DNA from: DAOVDI01 sp965373045 | GTDB taxonomy: Bacteria; Acidobacteriota; Aminicenantia; Aminicenantales; Aminicenantaceae | DNA: 5,054 bases | Assembly (NCBI GenBank): GCA_965373045.1 | Contig: CBDVEQ010000191.1 | Location: forward strand, 1 to 5,054 | Direction of reading: 5' to 3' | In this document: positions 1 through 4,905 of the stretch, in pieces | Position numbering within the stretch: the stretch's first letter is position 1 | Layout of the letters: each line of letters opens with the position of its first letter | Notes under the pieces: model-generated | The model's input: only the letters and a program-made list of their open reading frames with translations | What the model was told of the DNA's origin: nothing | Database searches by the model: none | Translations under genes and position numbers: made by a program

Positions 1-5
1 ATATC

Positions 6-34
6 TTGAATTTTCAAACACAGTATTGTATTTT
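6..34 (+). promoter_or_regulatory. Candidate promoter for the DUF507 pair
   Basis: TTGAAT at 6-11 and TATTTT at 29-34 are separated by 17 bases, each matching 4 of 6 consensus positions of a housekeeping sigma promoter. Transcription would begin near base 41, only a few bases before the ATG at 44. That would agree with the absence of a Shine-Dalgarno sequence there. The match is modest in AT-rich DNA, and an upstream gene outside the window could equally drive transcription. Confidence 0.3.
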
Positions 35-43
35 AATTGCGTT

Positions 44-322
44 ATGCGATTAAGTAAGATTCAAATCGAACACATGGCGTTTGCTATAGTCCGCCATATG
101 CTGAAAGAAGAAAAAATCATCGCAGACGATAGAAAAAAACTCATCGAAGAAATAAACCATATTATTCTGGAAGAGTTTATTAAAGAGGATCAGCTTGATC
201 AGGAAGTCAGAGAGATATTAAGCGATTATATGGAAAAAATCCGGGAAAAAAATATCGAATACCAGACAATGTTCCGAATGATTAAAACGAAACTCGCTAA
301 AGAAAAGAACATAGTCCTATGA
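44..322 (+). CDS. DUF507 family protein (first of a tandem pair)
   Basis: This encodes a small, charged, probably helical cytoplasmic protein of 92 residues that I assign to the DUF507 family; its molecular function is not known. Support is the N-terminal MRLS motif followed by an Ile-rich helix, a middle segment with EEINHIILEE, then the LDQEVREIL region, which is the usual spacing of conserved blocks in this family, and a length near the family norm of about 90-100. I chose the ATG at 44 because family members begin M-[RK]-[LI]-S. The open frame continues up to a TTG at 26, but that codon would add six unrelated residues. No Shine-Dalgarno sequence precedes the ATG. The stop overlaps the start of the next gene, a second DUF507 protein, by four bases, so the two are almost certainly co-transcribed and probably translationally coupled. 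The protein is rich in Lys, Glu and Ile, and has no signal peptide or membrane segment. Confidence 0.82.
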   Translation: MRLSKIQIEHMAFAIVRHMLKEEKIIADDRKKLIEEINHIILEEFIKEDQLDQEVREILSDYMEKIREKNIEYQTMFRMIKTKLAKEKNIVL

Positions 323-609
323 GTATAAGACTGTCACGAGAAAAAATAAACTACCTATCACGATGTATTCTGGATGCGATTTTTAACAATGACCAGGTAG
401 AATTCCTGGACGAACCAAATGAGATCCGGCTCTTGATCGTCAAAAGTATTGAAGAAGAATTAAGCCTTTACGAACGCCTGGATAAAAAAGCCATCGAGAA
501 GATCGAATCGCAGAAAAAATCCATAAAAGAGGGAAGCAGAGAGTGGGAAATTCTGTATCGCAAGTACTACAATGATGAGATTTCTAAATTAGGCAAACTC
601 TACGATTGA
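319..609 (+). CDS. DUF507 family protein (second of a tandem pair)
   Basis: This is a 96-residue soluble protein that looks like a DUF507 family member and a distant paralogue of the preceding gene. Visible marks are the N-terminal RLS motif at residues 4-6, the acidic EFLDEP turn near 28-33, a helix with EEEL near 45-48, LDKKAIEKI near 54-62, and a C-terminal WEILYRKYYNDEISKLG stretch, which is typical of the family's conserved tail. The first copy lacks this Tyr-rich tail, so the two proteins have diverged. The ATG at 319 lies inside an ATGA overlap with the upstream stop and has only a weak purine-rich sequence before it, which points to translation by ribosomes finishing the first gene. 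The biochemical role is unknown. Both copies occurring side by side suggests a heteromeric partnership, but this is inference. Confidence 0.85.
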   Translation: MSIRLSREKINYLSRCILDAIFNNDQVEFLDEPNEIRLLIVKSIEEELSLYERLDKKAIEKIESQKKSIKEGSREWEILYRKYYNDEISKLGKLYD

Positions 610-621
610 CCTTTCACTTTA

Positions 622-640
622 GATCCAACAATCTTTTTTT
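622..640 (+). terminator. Weak candidate terminator after the DUF507 pair
   Basis: A short hairpin (AGAT, six-base loop, ATCT) runs straight into a tract of eight T at 633-640, 12 bases after the second DUF507 stop. The stem is only four base pairs and AT-rich, so it would be inefficient alone. The gap of 34 bases between the convergent DUF507 and rmlD stops contains nothing else recognisable. Confidence 0.25.
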
Positions 641-643
641 TAT

Positions 644-1504
644 TTACTTAATATACCCTTTTTTGATCATGTAATTTCTGAGCGCATCTTTCCAATAAGA
701 AAATTCCGTAATTCCGATCTTTTTTGCCTTCATATTTTCAAGTACAGAATAAGCTGGACGACGAGCCTTTGAGCCGTATGCCCTGCTGTTAATAGATGCC
801 ATATCAGGCTGTATCTTCATCATCTCAAAAATGGATTTGGCGTATTCGTACCATGAACACTGGCCCTCGTTCGTGAGGTGATAAAGCCCGAATCTTTCGG
901 TCTTGATAAGTTCTTTTACACGCTCCGCCAGTTCATATGTGGATGTAGGAGTCGCCCACTGGTCATTGACGATTTTCAGAGGCAATCTGTTATTCTTCAT
1001 TGAAATGACCATATCCACAAAATTATGCCCTTTATCCCAGCAACCTGCGGTTCCATATAGACTACTTGTCCTTACAATATAATACCGATCGAGTAAGCTT
1101 CGAATAAAATACTCCCCTGTCAATTTTGACATTCCGTATACATTCAAAGGATTCGGACAGTCAACTTCAACATAGGGTGTTTTTTTCTTTCCATCAAAGA
1201 CATAATCCGTACTAAAATGGACTAGAGCACACCTTATTTTATCGCAACTTATTGCCAGGTTTCTGACAGCCAGAGCATTCAGAGCAAATACCTTGGCCGG
1301 CTCCTCTTCTCCATCATCCACTCTGTTGTAAGCAGCTGTATTAATAACTATATCAGGAGCAAGATCTGCCAGAATTCGATATGTTTTTTCTTTCTTAACA
1401 ATATCAAATTCCGGAAAATAAAGAGGATGGATGTCATAATTCCTGAGGGAAATGAACAAATCTGTTCCCAACTGGCCATCAGCGCCAATAATAGCTATCC
1501 GCAT
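644..1504 (-). CDS. rfbD: dTDP-4-dehydrorhamnose reductase
   Basis: The product (RmlD/RfbD) reduces dTDP-4-dehydro-L-rhamnose to dTDP-L-rhamnose with NAD(P)H, the last step of dTDP-rhamnose synthesis, which supplies rhamnose for lipopolysaccharide O-antigen or other surface glycans. It is a cytosolic extended-SDR Rossmann protein of 286 residues, normal for the family. Landmarks: the nucleotide-binding GADGQLG at 7-13, NTAAY at 55-59, the STDYVFDG block at 98-105 containing the catalytic Thr99, the catalytic YxxxK pair Tyr123/Lys127 in YGMSK, DQWATPT at 181-187, and RPAYSVLEN at 249-257 in the substrate domain. All key residues are present, so it should be active. The start is secure because the dinucleotide motif begins right after Met1, although only a distant purine stretch (AAGGGA, about 15 bases away) could act as ribosome binding site. 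The usual rmlA, rmlB and rmlC partners are absent from the window. A terminator hairpin lies 28 bases upstream of the start. Confidence 0.95.
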   Translation of the reverse strand: MRIAIIGADGQLGTDLFISLRNYDIHPLYFPEFDIVKKEKTYRILADLAPDIVINTAAYNRVDDGEEEPAKVFALNALAVRNLAISCDKIRCALVHFSTDYVFDGKKKTPYVEVDCPNPLNVYGMSKLTGEYFIRSLLDRYYIVRTSSLYGTAGCWDKGHNFVDMVISMKNNRLPLKIVNDQWATPTSTYELAERVKELIKTERFGLYHLTNEGQCSWYEYAKSIFEMMKIQPDMASINSRAYGSKARRPAYSVLENMKAKKIGITEFSYWKDALRNYMIKKGYIK

Positions 1505-1531
1505 GATATGATTGTTTTTTCCCTTTTGAAT

Positions 1532-1562
1532 AAAAAGGCCAGGGAAAATCCCTGGACTTTTT
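1532..1562 (-). terminator. Rho-independent terminator between the PKD gene and rmlD
   Basis: A perfect seven-pair GC-rich stem (CCAGGGA at 1539-1545 and TCCCTGG at 1549-1555, AAA loop) is extended after one G/A mismatch by six more pairs made of GAAAAA-type and T-tract arms. Read on the minus strand it ends in CCTTTTTATT, a good U-tract, and sits 26 bases after the stop of the PKD/barrel gene. It is symmetrical enough to work on the plus strand too. Because rmlD starts 28 bases beyond it in the same direction, it either insulates rmlD or attenuates read-through into it. Confidence 0.85.
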
Positions 1563-1587
1563 ATTTTAACTTAAATTGAAATTCTAT

Positions 1588-3048
1588 TTAAAACAACATT
1601 CTGAAACCAAGACCGAGCTTTAACAAATCCTTTGAGGGGCGGTTGCTGCCGATAGGAAATCTACCTTCGGCAAAAATGGATCCGGTTGTTTTGTAGCTGC
1701 TGAAAATGTCGAATCCGATCTGGCCTATAAAGTCTATTCCGGACTCTCTTAAATCCTGATCTTTGCTCGTGTAACCGGCACCAGCGCCGATAAATATGCG
1801 ATCTACATGAAAGTTTAACAGACCGTTGACAGTAAAGTAGGTTATGAACGAATGGGTATTGGCAAAAGGAAATGCCGGCCCTGCTGTAATGGCCAAACTG
1901 AAAGTATTTGGAACAATTTTATAAAGCATACCCGCTCTCACGAATCCATATAGTGTGAATGTTCCTTTGGATAACATGGGACCAGCCTCTACCAGGAAGA
2001 AAAACCTCTTTTCAGTAACCTCGATCTCAAGGGGAGTACAAGGATCGGACATTGCGCCAAAATCATCAGTAACAACCGCTGATATGGTATAAATGCCAGC
2101 TTTATGGAAGATCTTTTCCCATGTAAAAGGCTCTGTTGTATCGGAAAATGTATCAACAATACTTCCCGTAACATCGGTTATCTCAAAGTCAACTTTAGCG
2201 ATTTTCCCATCCGGGTCTGTAGAATTGTTGGCATCAATAGTGATCGGCTTTCCTACATAATCTAAACACGGGAGACATGATGTCCAGATCTTGCACAAAG
2301 GAGGACAATTGATATATGTCTTCGCATCACATGCATTGATTGAGGGTTTGCCTTCGATATTAAAAGCAGTGGCCTTAAATGTATATTCTCCACATTTATC
2401 AAATTTTGTCTGCCATATCGGAGAATCGGGTGTTAAAGACTTGGAGTTTACTTTAACTCCATCTGCATTAAAGACCTCAACCTGCATGGATTTGGCATGC
2501 TGACTTCCACTCATATCTACTGTAATAGGATCATTGATATTAGCTTTAACCGGAGTCACTTTTATATCGCAAATAGCATCAGGAATAACTTCTTCAATCT
2601 TCATCAGAGAAATATTCCCACAGGGCCTCGGCATAATAATCTCGTAGTTTTTGTAATCCTTATTAAGGATGAAAGAAAATACCGGTAATGGCGCTTTTCC
2701 AGCCCATTCCAAATCTTCCACCAGTTTCACTCTGCCTGCCGAACGGAAAAGCATCCATATAAAATGCGTTCCAACAGGAAGATCTTTTTCAACAAAATTA
2801 GCTTTTTTAATCTGCTCTATAAAGGGAATAAACAGATCACTGTAACCGGCTTTATCAAAACCATATTTGATGTCGCCTGCATATTTATCAACCAGGACCT
2901 TCATCACATCTGAGGATGGAACCTGCCCTTTGATCCGAACAAGTGTGAAACGCCCTAATTCCTTAAGTTTTTTCGTTTCGGCATAAGAACTTATCGTAAA
3001 TATAATCAGTATACTGATAACGACAAATATAAATTTTTTATTTTTCAT
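1588..3048 (-). CDS. Secreted PKD-domain protein with C-terminal outer-membrane beta-barrel
   Basis: This 486-residue envelope protein has no name I can assign. Residues 1-23 form a Sec signal peptide (KNKK, then a hydrophobic Ile/Val/Phe core, cleavage expected after SYA). An unrecognised N-terminal domain follows (about 24-155, ending near the motif PCGNISL at 142-148). Residues about 158-246 look like a degenerate PKD or Ig-like domain, and 252-345 like a canonical PKD domain, with NNSTDPDGKI at 274-283 and AGIYTISAVVTDDFG at 317-331. Five cysteines (240, 248, 252, 258, 261) crowd the junction between the two. From 347 to the end I count about eight alternating hydrophobic/glycine-aromatic strands, finishing in a strand that ends with Phe486, as outer-membrane barrels recognised by the BAM machinery do. 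The barrel size resembles small OmpA/OmpW-like barrels. A perfect AGGAGG lies five bases before the ATG. With eight strands both barrel ends would face the periplasm, so the PKD part is probably periplasmic, perhaps binding other envelope proteins or glycans. Confidence 0.78.
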   Translation of the reverse strand: MKNKKFIFVVISILIIFTISSYAETKKLKELGRFTLVRIKGQVPSSDVMKVLVDKYAGDIKYGFDKAGYSDLFIPFIEQIKKANFVEKDLPVGTHFIWMLFRSAGRVKLVEDLEWAGKAPLPVFSFILNKDYKNYEIIMPRPCGNISLMKIEEVIPDAICDIKVTPVKANINDPITVDMSGSQHAKSMQVEVFNADGVKVNSKSLTPDSPIWQTKFDKCGEYTFKATAFNIEGKPSINACDAKTYINCPPLCKIWTSCLPCLDYVGKPITIDANNSTDPDGKIAKVDFEITDVTGSIVDTFSDTTEPFTWEKIFHKAGIYTISAVVTDDFGAMSDPCTPLEIEVTEKRFFFLVEAGPMLSKGTFTLYGFVRAGMLYKIVPNTFSLAITAGPAFPFANTHSFITYFTVNGLLNFHVDRIFIGAGAGYTSKDQDLRESGIDFIGQIGFDIFSSYKTTGSIFAEGRFPIGSNRPSKDLLKLGLGFRMLF

Positions 3049-3093
3049 AATTTCCTCCTTTCCTTCTTGGAATTCATGATATAGCTTTTTTAC

Positions 3094-3111
3094 ATTAGCT
3101 AATTATTAATA
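3094..3111. promoter_or_regulatory. Two adjacent palindromes overlapping the -10 of the PKD gene promoter
   Basis: ATTAGCTAAT at 3094-3103 is a perfect 10-base palindrome and is followed immediately by the 8-base palindrome TATTAATA at 3104-3111. Together they cover the -10 element and predicted start site of the minus-strand promoter, where a repressor would act. The region is very AT-rich, so chance symmetry is quite possible. Confidence 0.25.
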
Positions 3112-3131
3112 CTAATTTTTTTTATTGTCAA
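3102..3131 (-). promoter_or_regulatory. Promoter of the PKD/beta-barrel gene
   Basis: On the minus strand a perfect -35 TTGACA (3126-3131) is followed after 18 bases by AATAAT (3102-3107), five of six matches to the -10 consensus. Transcription would start near 3095, giving a leader of about 47 bases that contains the AGGAGG at 3054-3059. The position and strength fit a well-expressed envelope protein driven by the housekeeping sigma factor. Confidence 0.65.
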
Positions 3132-3147
3132 GGAAAAAATTATTTTA

Positions 3148-3160
3148 ATGATTCAATCAT
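3148..3160. promoter_or_regulatory. 13-base palindrome between the divergent promoters
   Basis: ATGATT and AATCAT form perfect six-base arms around a single central C. The site lies 17 bases upstream of the -35 of the minus-strand PKD gene and about 100 bases upstream of the ACT gene promoter, a place where a dimeric regulator could act on either. No regulator gene is nearby and no second copy was seen, so function is speculative. Confidence 0.25.
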
Positions 3161-3232
3161 CTGCAAAGAAAATTTTTCACAATTACATATTTCAGGCGTG
3201 AATCCTTTTTTTGAATTGATTTTTGATTTTCT

Positions 3233-3262
3233 TTGTTTTTATAAGGCTGATTCTGGTATAAT
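3233..3262 (+). promoter_or_regulatory. Extended -10 promoter of the ACT-domain gene
   Basis: A perfect TATAAT at 3257-3262 is preceded by TGG, making an extended -10 element. A weak -35 (TTGTTT, 3233-3238) lies 18 bases upstream. Transcription should begin near 3269, leaving a short leader of about 16 bases that just includes the ribosome binding site at 3273-3278. This placement argues against any start codon upstream of 3269 for the next gene. Confidence 0.65.
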
Positions 3263-3272
3263 TTATTTTTGT

Positions 3273-3278
3273 AGGAGA
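3273..3278 (+). promoter_or_regulatory. Ribosome binding site fixing the GTG start of the ACT gene
   Basis: AGGAGA lies six bases before the GTG at 3285 and is the only good Shine-Dalgarno sequence near the 5' end of this frame. The ATG at 3198 farther upstream has none. Confidence 0.8.
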
Positions 3279-3284
3279 TGTAGA

Positions 3285-3680
3285 GTGCATAATGTAAACT
3301 TGGAAAAAATTCTTCATGTAACAACTCCCAATGAACCCGGAATCCTTGGACGGGTATTGAGTACACTTGCAAATGCCGGGATCGATCTAAAAGGTTTACA
3401 TGCTTATTCTGATAAAGATAAAGGCATTTTTATACTTCTGACCTCAGACAACAAAAAAGCTGAAAAGGCAATGAAAACTCTTGGATATCAAGTCCATTCT
3501 GAAGAGGTTGTAACAGTCTTGATACATGACAGGATCGGAGCTGGAGCTGAGATCGGAGCCCTCCTGGGAAATGCTGTTATTGATGTGGATTACTGTTTAA
3601 GTACTTCTCCAGGTCTAGACAAAGTTCTATTTGTCATCAAAACCACCAATAATAAAATCGCTCTGGAAACACTAAGCTAA
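3285..3680 (+). CDS. Tandem ACT-domain protein
   Basis: This is a 131-residue cytosolic protein made of two ACT-like domains and nothing else, resembling the uncharacterised stand-alone ACT proteins of the COG4747 type. ACT domains usually bind amino acids or similar small ligands at dimer interfaces and regulate metabolism. The first domain (about 8-70) shows the hallmark NEPGILGRVLSTLANAGID, where the PG turn opens helix 1 and AGI leads into strand 2. The second (about 74-131) has the parallel DRIGAGAEIGALLGNAVIDV, with Gly-Ala instead of the usual Pro-Gly, so its ligand loop may be altered. I take the GTG at 3285 as start: it has an AGGAGA six bases upstream, and the promoter falls inside the longer reading frame that begins with ATG at 3198, whose extra 29 residues (Phe-rich, FFELIFDFLCFYK) look like translated AT-rich intergenic DNA. 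No enzyme domain is attached. The ligand cannot be told from sequence. It is transcribed away from the PKD gene. Confidence 0.85.
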   Translation: MHNVNLEKILHVTTPNEPGILGRVLSTLANAGIDLKGLHAYSDKDKGIFILLTSDNKKAEKAMKTLGYQVHSEEVVTVLIHDRIGAGAEIGALLGNAVIDVDYCLSTSPGLDKVLFVIKTTNNKIALETLS

Positions 3681-3752
3681 CTTGATTTTCCTGAAATGGA
3701 AAACTTTTGGAAAGACCACTCCCCTTGATTAATTTTTTTTAAGGCATACAAT

Positions 3753-3773
3753 ATGGAAGAAGAGAAGAAATGA
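3753..3773 (+). other. Possible six-codon leader ORF coupled to the glycosyltransferase
   Basis: ATG at 3753 opens a mini-frame reading MEEEKK and stopping at TGA 3771-3773, which overlaps the glycosyltransferase ATG as ATGA. An AAGG at 3741-3744 lies eight bases before it. The same purine-rich bases also serve as the only candidate Shine-Dalgarno region of the downstream gene, so the frame may simply be a by-product of that sequence. Confidence 0.2.
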
Positions 3774-4816
3774 GAGTTGCCGTTGTCACTTCGGATGTTC
3801 CTTTTGTAACAGGAGGACATCTGACCATCGCCCGATGTTTGAAACTAGCCCTCCAGGAATCCGGCCATGAGGCGGATATCGTTCTTACTCCCCAAAACCG
3901 GTTCGGACATCAGCTTAGAGCCTATCTTGCCAACAGATTCTATGATCTCACTGAAGACGGGTTCGGACGTAAGATCCAGCAAGTCATATCTCTCAGATTC
4001 CCAAGCTTTGCTGTCCGCCACCCCGCGCATGTTTCCTGGCTCAATCACAGACTTAGAGAATATTATGACCTATGGGATATGTTATATTCCCAATTGAGCT
4101 GGAAAGGTAAAATCAAAGAAACTTTCAGACGGAGCATGATCCATAAACTTGATGCTCATCTTCTCAAACATAATGTAAACAAAGTTTTTGCAATATCACA
4201 AACCATCCAGGAAAGGCTTTTACGCTGGGGAAAAATCCCCAGCATTGTGCTTTATCCGCCACCACCTCAACGAGCATACTATACAGAAGGATATGAGGAT
4301 TTTATTTTTGCTGTCTCACGGCTCCAGAAATTAAAAAGGCTTAACCTTTTGGTCGAAGCCTTCAAATATGTTAAAAACAAAATACTTAAAGCTTATATCA
4401 TCGGAGAAGGCCCGGAGGAACAGGCGCTAAAAAATATGATCTTTGATAATAACTTAGAAAAAAGAGTTATTCTCCTTGGACGAACGGATGAAAAAACGGT
4501 GTTAAACCATTTTGCCCGCTGCCGAGCTGTTTTTTTTGCCCCCCTTAGAGAGGATTACGGCTTTGTCACCGGAGAAGCCTTTGCCAGCTGCAAGGCGGTT
4601 ATCACAACAAAAGACAGCGGCGGACCGGCAGAACTTGTTCAAGACGGGAGTTCGGGATTCATTGTTTCTTCAGATCCACATAAAATCGCTGAAAAATTTG
4701 ATGCACTGGCAGAAGATCGCTCTAAAGCAGAAAAAATGGGCAAACATGGCTTCGAATTCATGTCCAAAATCACCTGGGAAGATACGGTTCACCGCCTTCT
4801 CCTCAAACAACCATAA
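3770..4816 (+). CDS. GT-B glycosyltransferase, family 4 (group 1)
   Basis: This is a 348-residue retaining glycosyltransferase of the GT4/group 1 type, which moves a sugar from a nucleotide donor onto a growing glycan, probably at the cytoplasmic face of the membrane. The N-terminal Rossmann half opens with MRVAVVTSDVPFVTGGH, including the acceptor-side Gly-Gly loop at 15-16. The C-terminal half carries the donor-binding FAVSRLQKLKR (180-190, with Arg184 and Lys189 as phosphate contacts), IGEGPEEQALK (211-221), the E-x7-E motif Glu261/Glu269 in EDYGFVTGE, and SGGPAELVQDGSSGF (283-297). All expected motifs are present and the length is near the family's lower normal range, so it appears intact. 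The donor and acceptor cannot be deduced; the LYPPPP segment at 161-166 resembles mannosyltransferase-like members only loosely. A purine-rich GGAAGAAGAGAAG stretch precedes the ATG. It lies 89 bases after the ACT gene with no strong terminator between, so they may share a transcript. No other polysaccharide genes flank it. Confidence 0.9.
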   Translation: MRVAVVTSDVPFVTGGHLTIARCLKLALQESGHEADIVLTPQNRFGHQLRAYLANRFYDLTEDGFGRKIQQVISLRFPSFAVRHPAHVSWLNHRLREYYDLWDMLYSQLSWKGKIKETFRRSMIHKLDAHLLKHNVNKVFAISQTIQERLLRWGKIPSIVLYPPPPQRAYYTEGYEDFIFAVSRLQKLKRLNLLVEAFKYVKNKILKAYIIGEGPEEQALKNMIFDNNLEKRVILLGRTDEKTVLNHFARCRAVFFAPLREDYGFVTGEAFASCKAVITTKDSGGPAELVQDGSSGFIVSSDPHKIAEKFDALAEDRSKAEKMGKHGFEFMSKITWEDTVHRLLLKQP

Positions 4817-4843
4817 CAAATTTTTTAACTCCTCCTTTTTTAT

Positions 4844-4873
4844 TTGGAAAAACAGGAATCTCTGTGTTAGACT
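4844..4873 (+). promoter_or_regulatory. Candidate promoter of the OPT transporter gene
   Basis: TTGGAA at 4844-4849 and TAGACT at 4868-4873 are 18 bases apart, each matching four of six consensus bases. Transcription would begin near 4880, about 26 bases before the ATG. The 89-base gap after the glycosyltransferase contains no clear hairpin terminator, so read-through is also possible. Confidence 0.35.
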
Positions 4874-4905
4874 GCAAAGGAAAATTTACAGGGAGAGGAC
4901 AAACC

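Noticed and set aside
2291..2688. Plus-strand frames opposite the PKD gene (2291-2503 and 2497-2688)
   Set aside because: They are antisense to a well-supported PKD coding region and show no ribosome binding site or family resemblance.
3157..3372. Minus-strand open frame of 71 codons across the divergent promoter region
   Set aside because: It overlaps the start of the ACT gene and both upstream regulatory elements, has Lys/Asn/Gln-rich low-complexity content expected from AT-rich DNA, and shows no recognisable domain.
3686..3708. Hairpin TTTTCC-loop-GGAAAA after the ACT gene as a terminator
   Set aside because: The six-pair stem is mostly A/T and is followed by CTTTTGG rather than a clean T-tract, so it is too weak to call.
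3897..3970. Repeated GGTTCGGAC in the glycosyltransferase gene (near 3900 and 3961)
   Set aside because: Two nine-base matches in coding sequence that encode similar Arg-Phe-Gly or Gly-Phe-Gly residues; the flanks differ, so this is a chance repeat rather than a duplication.
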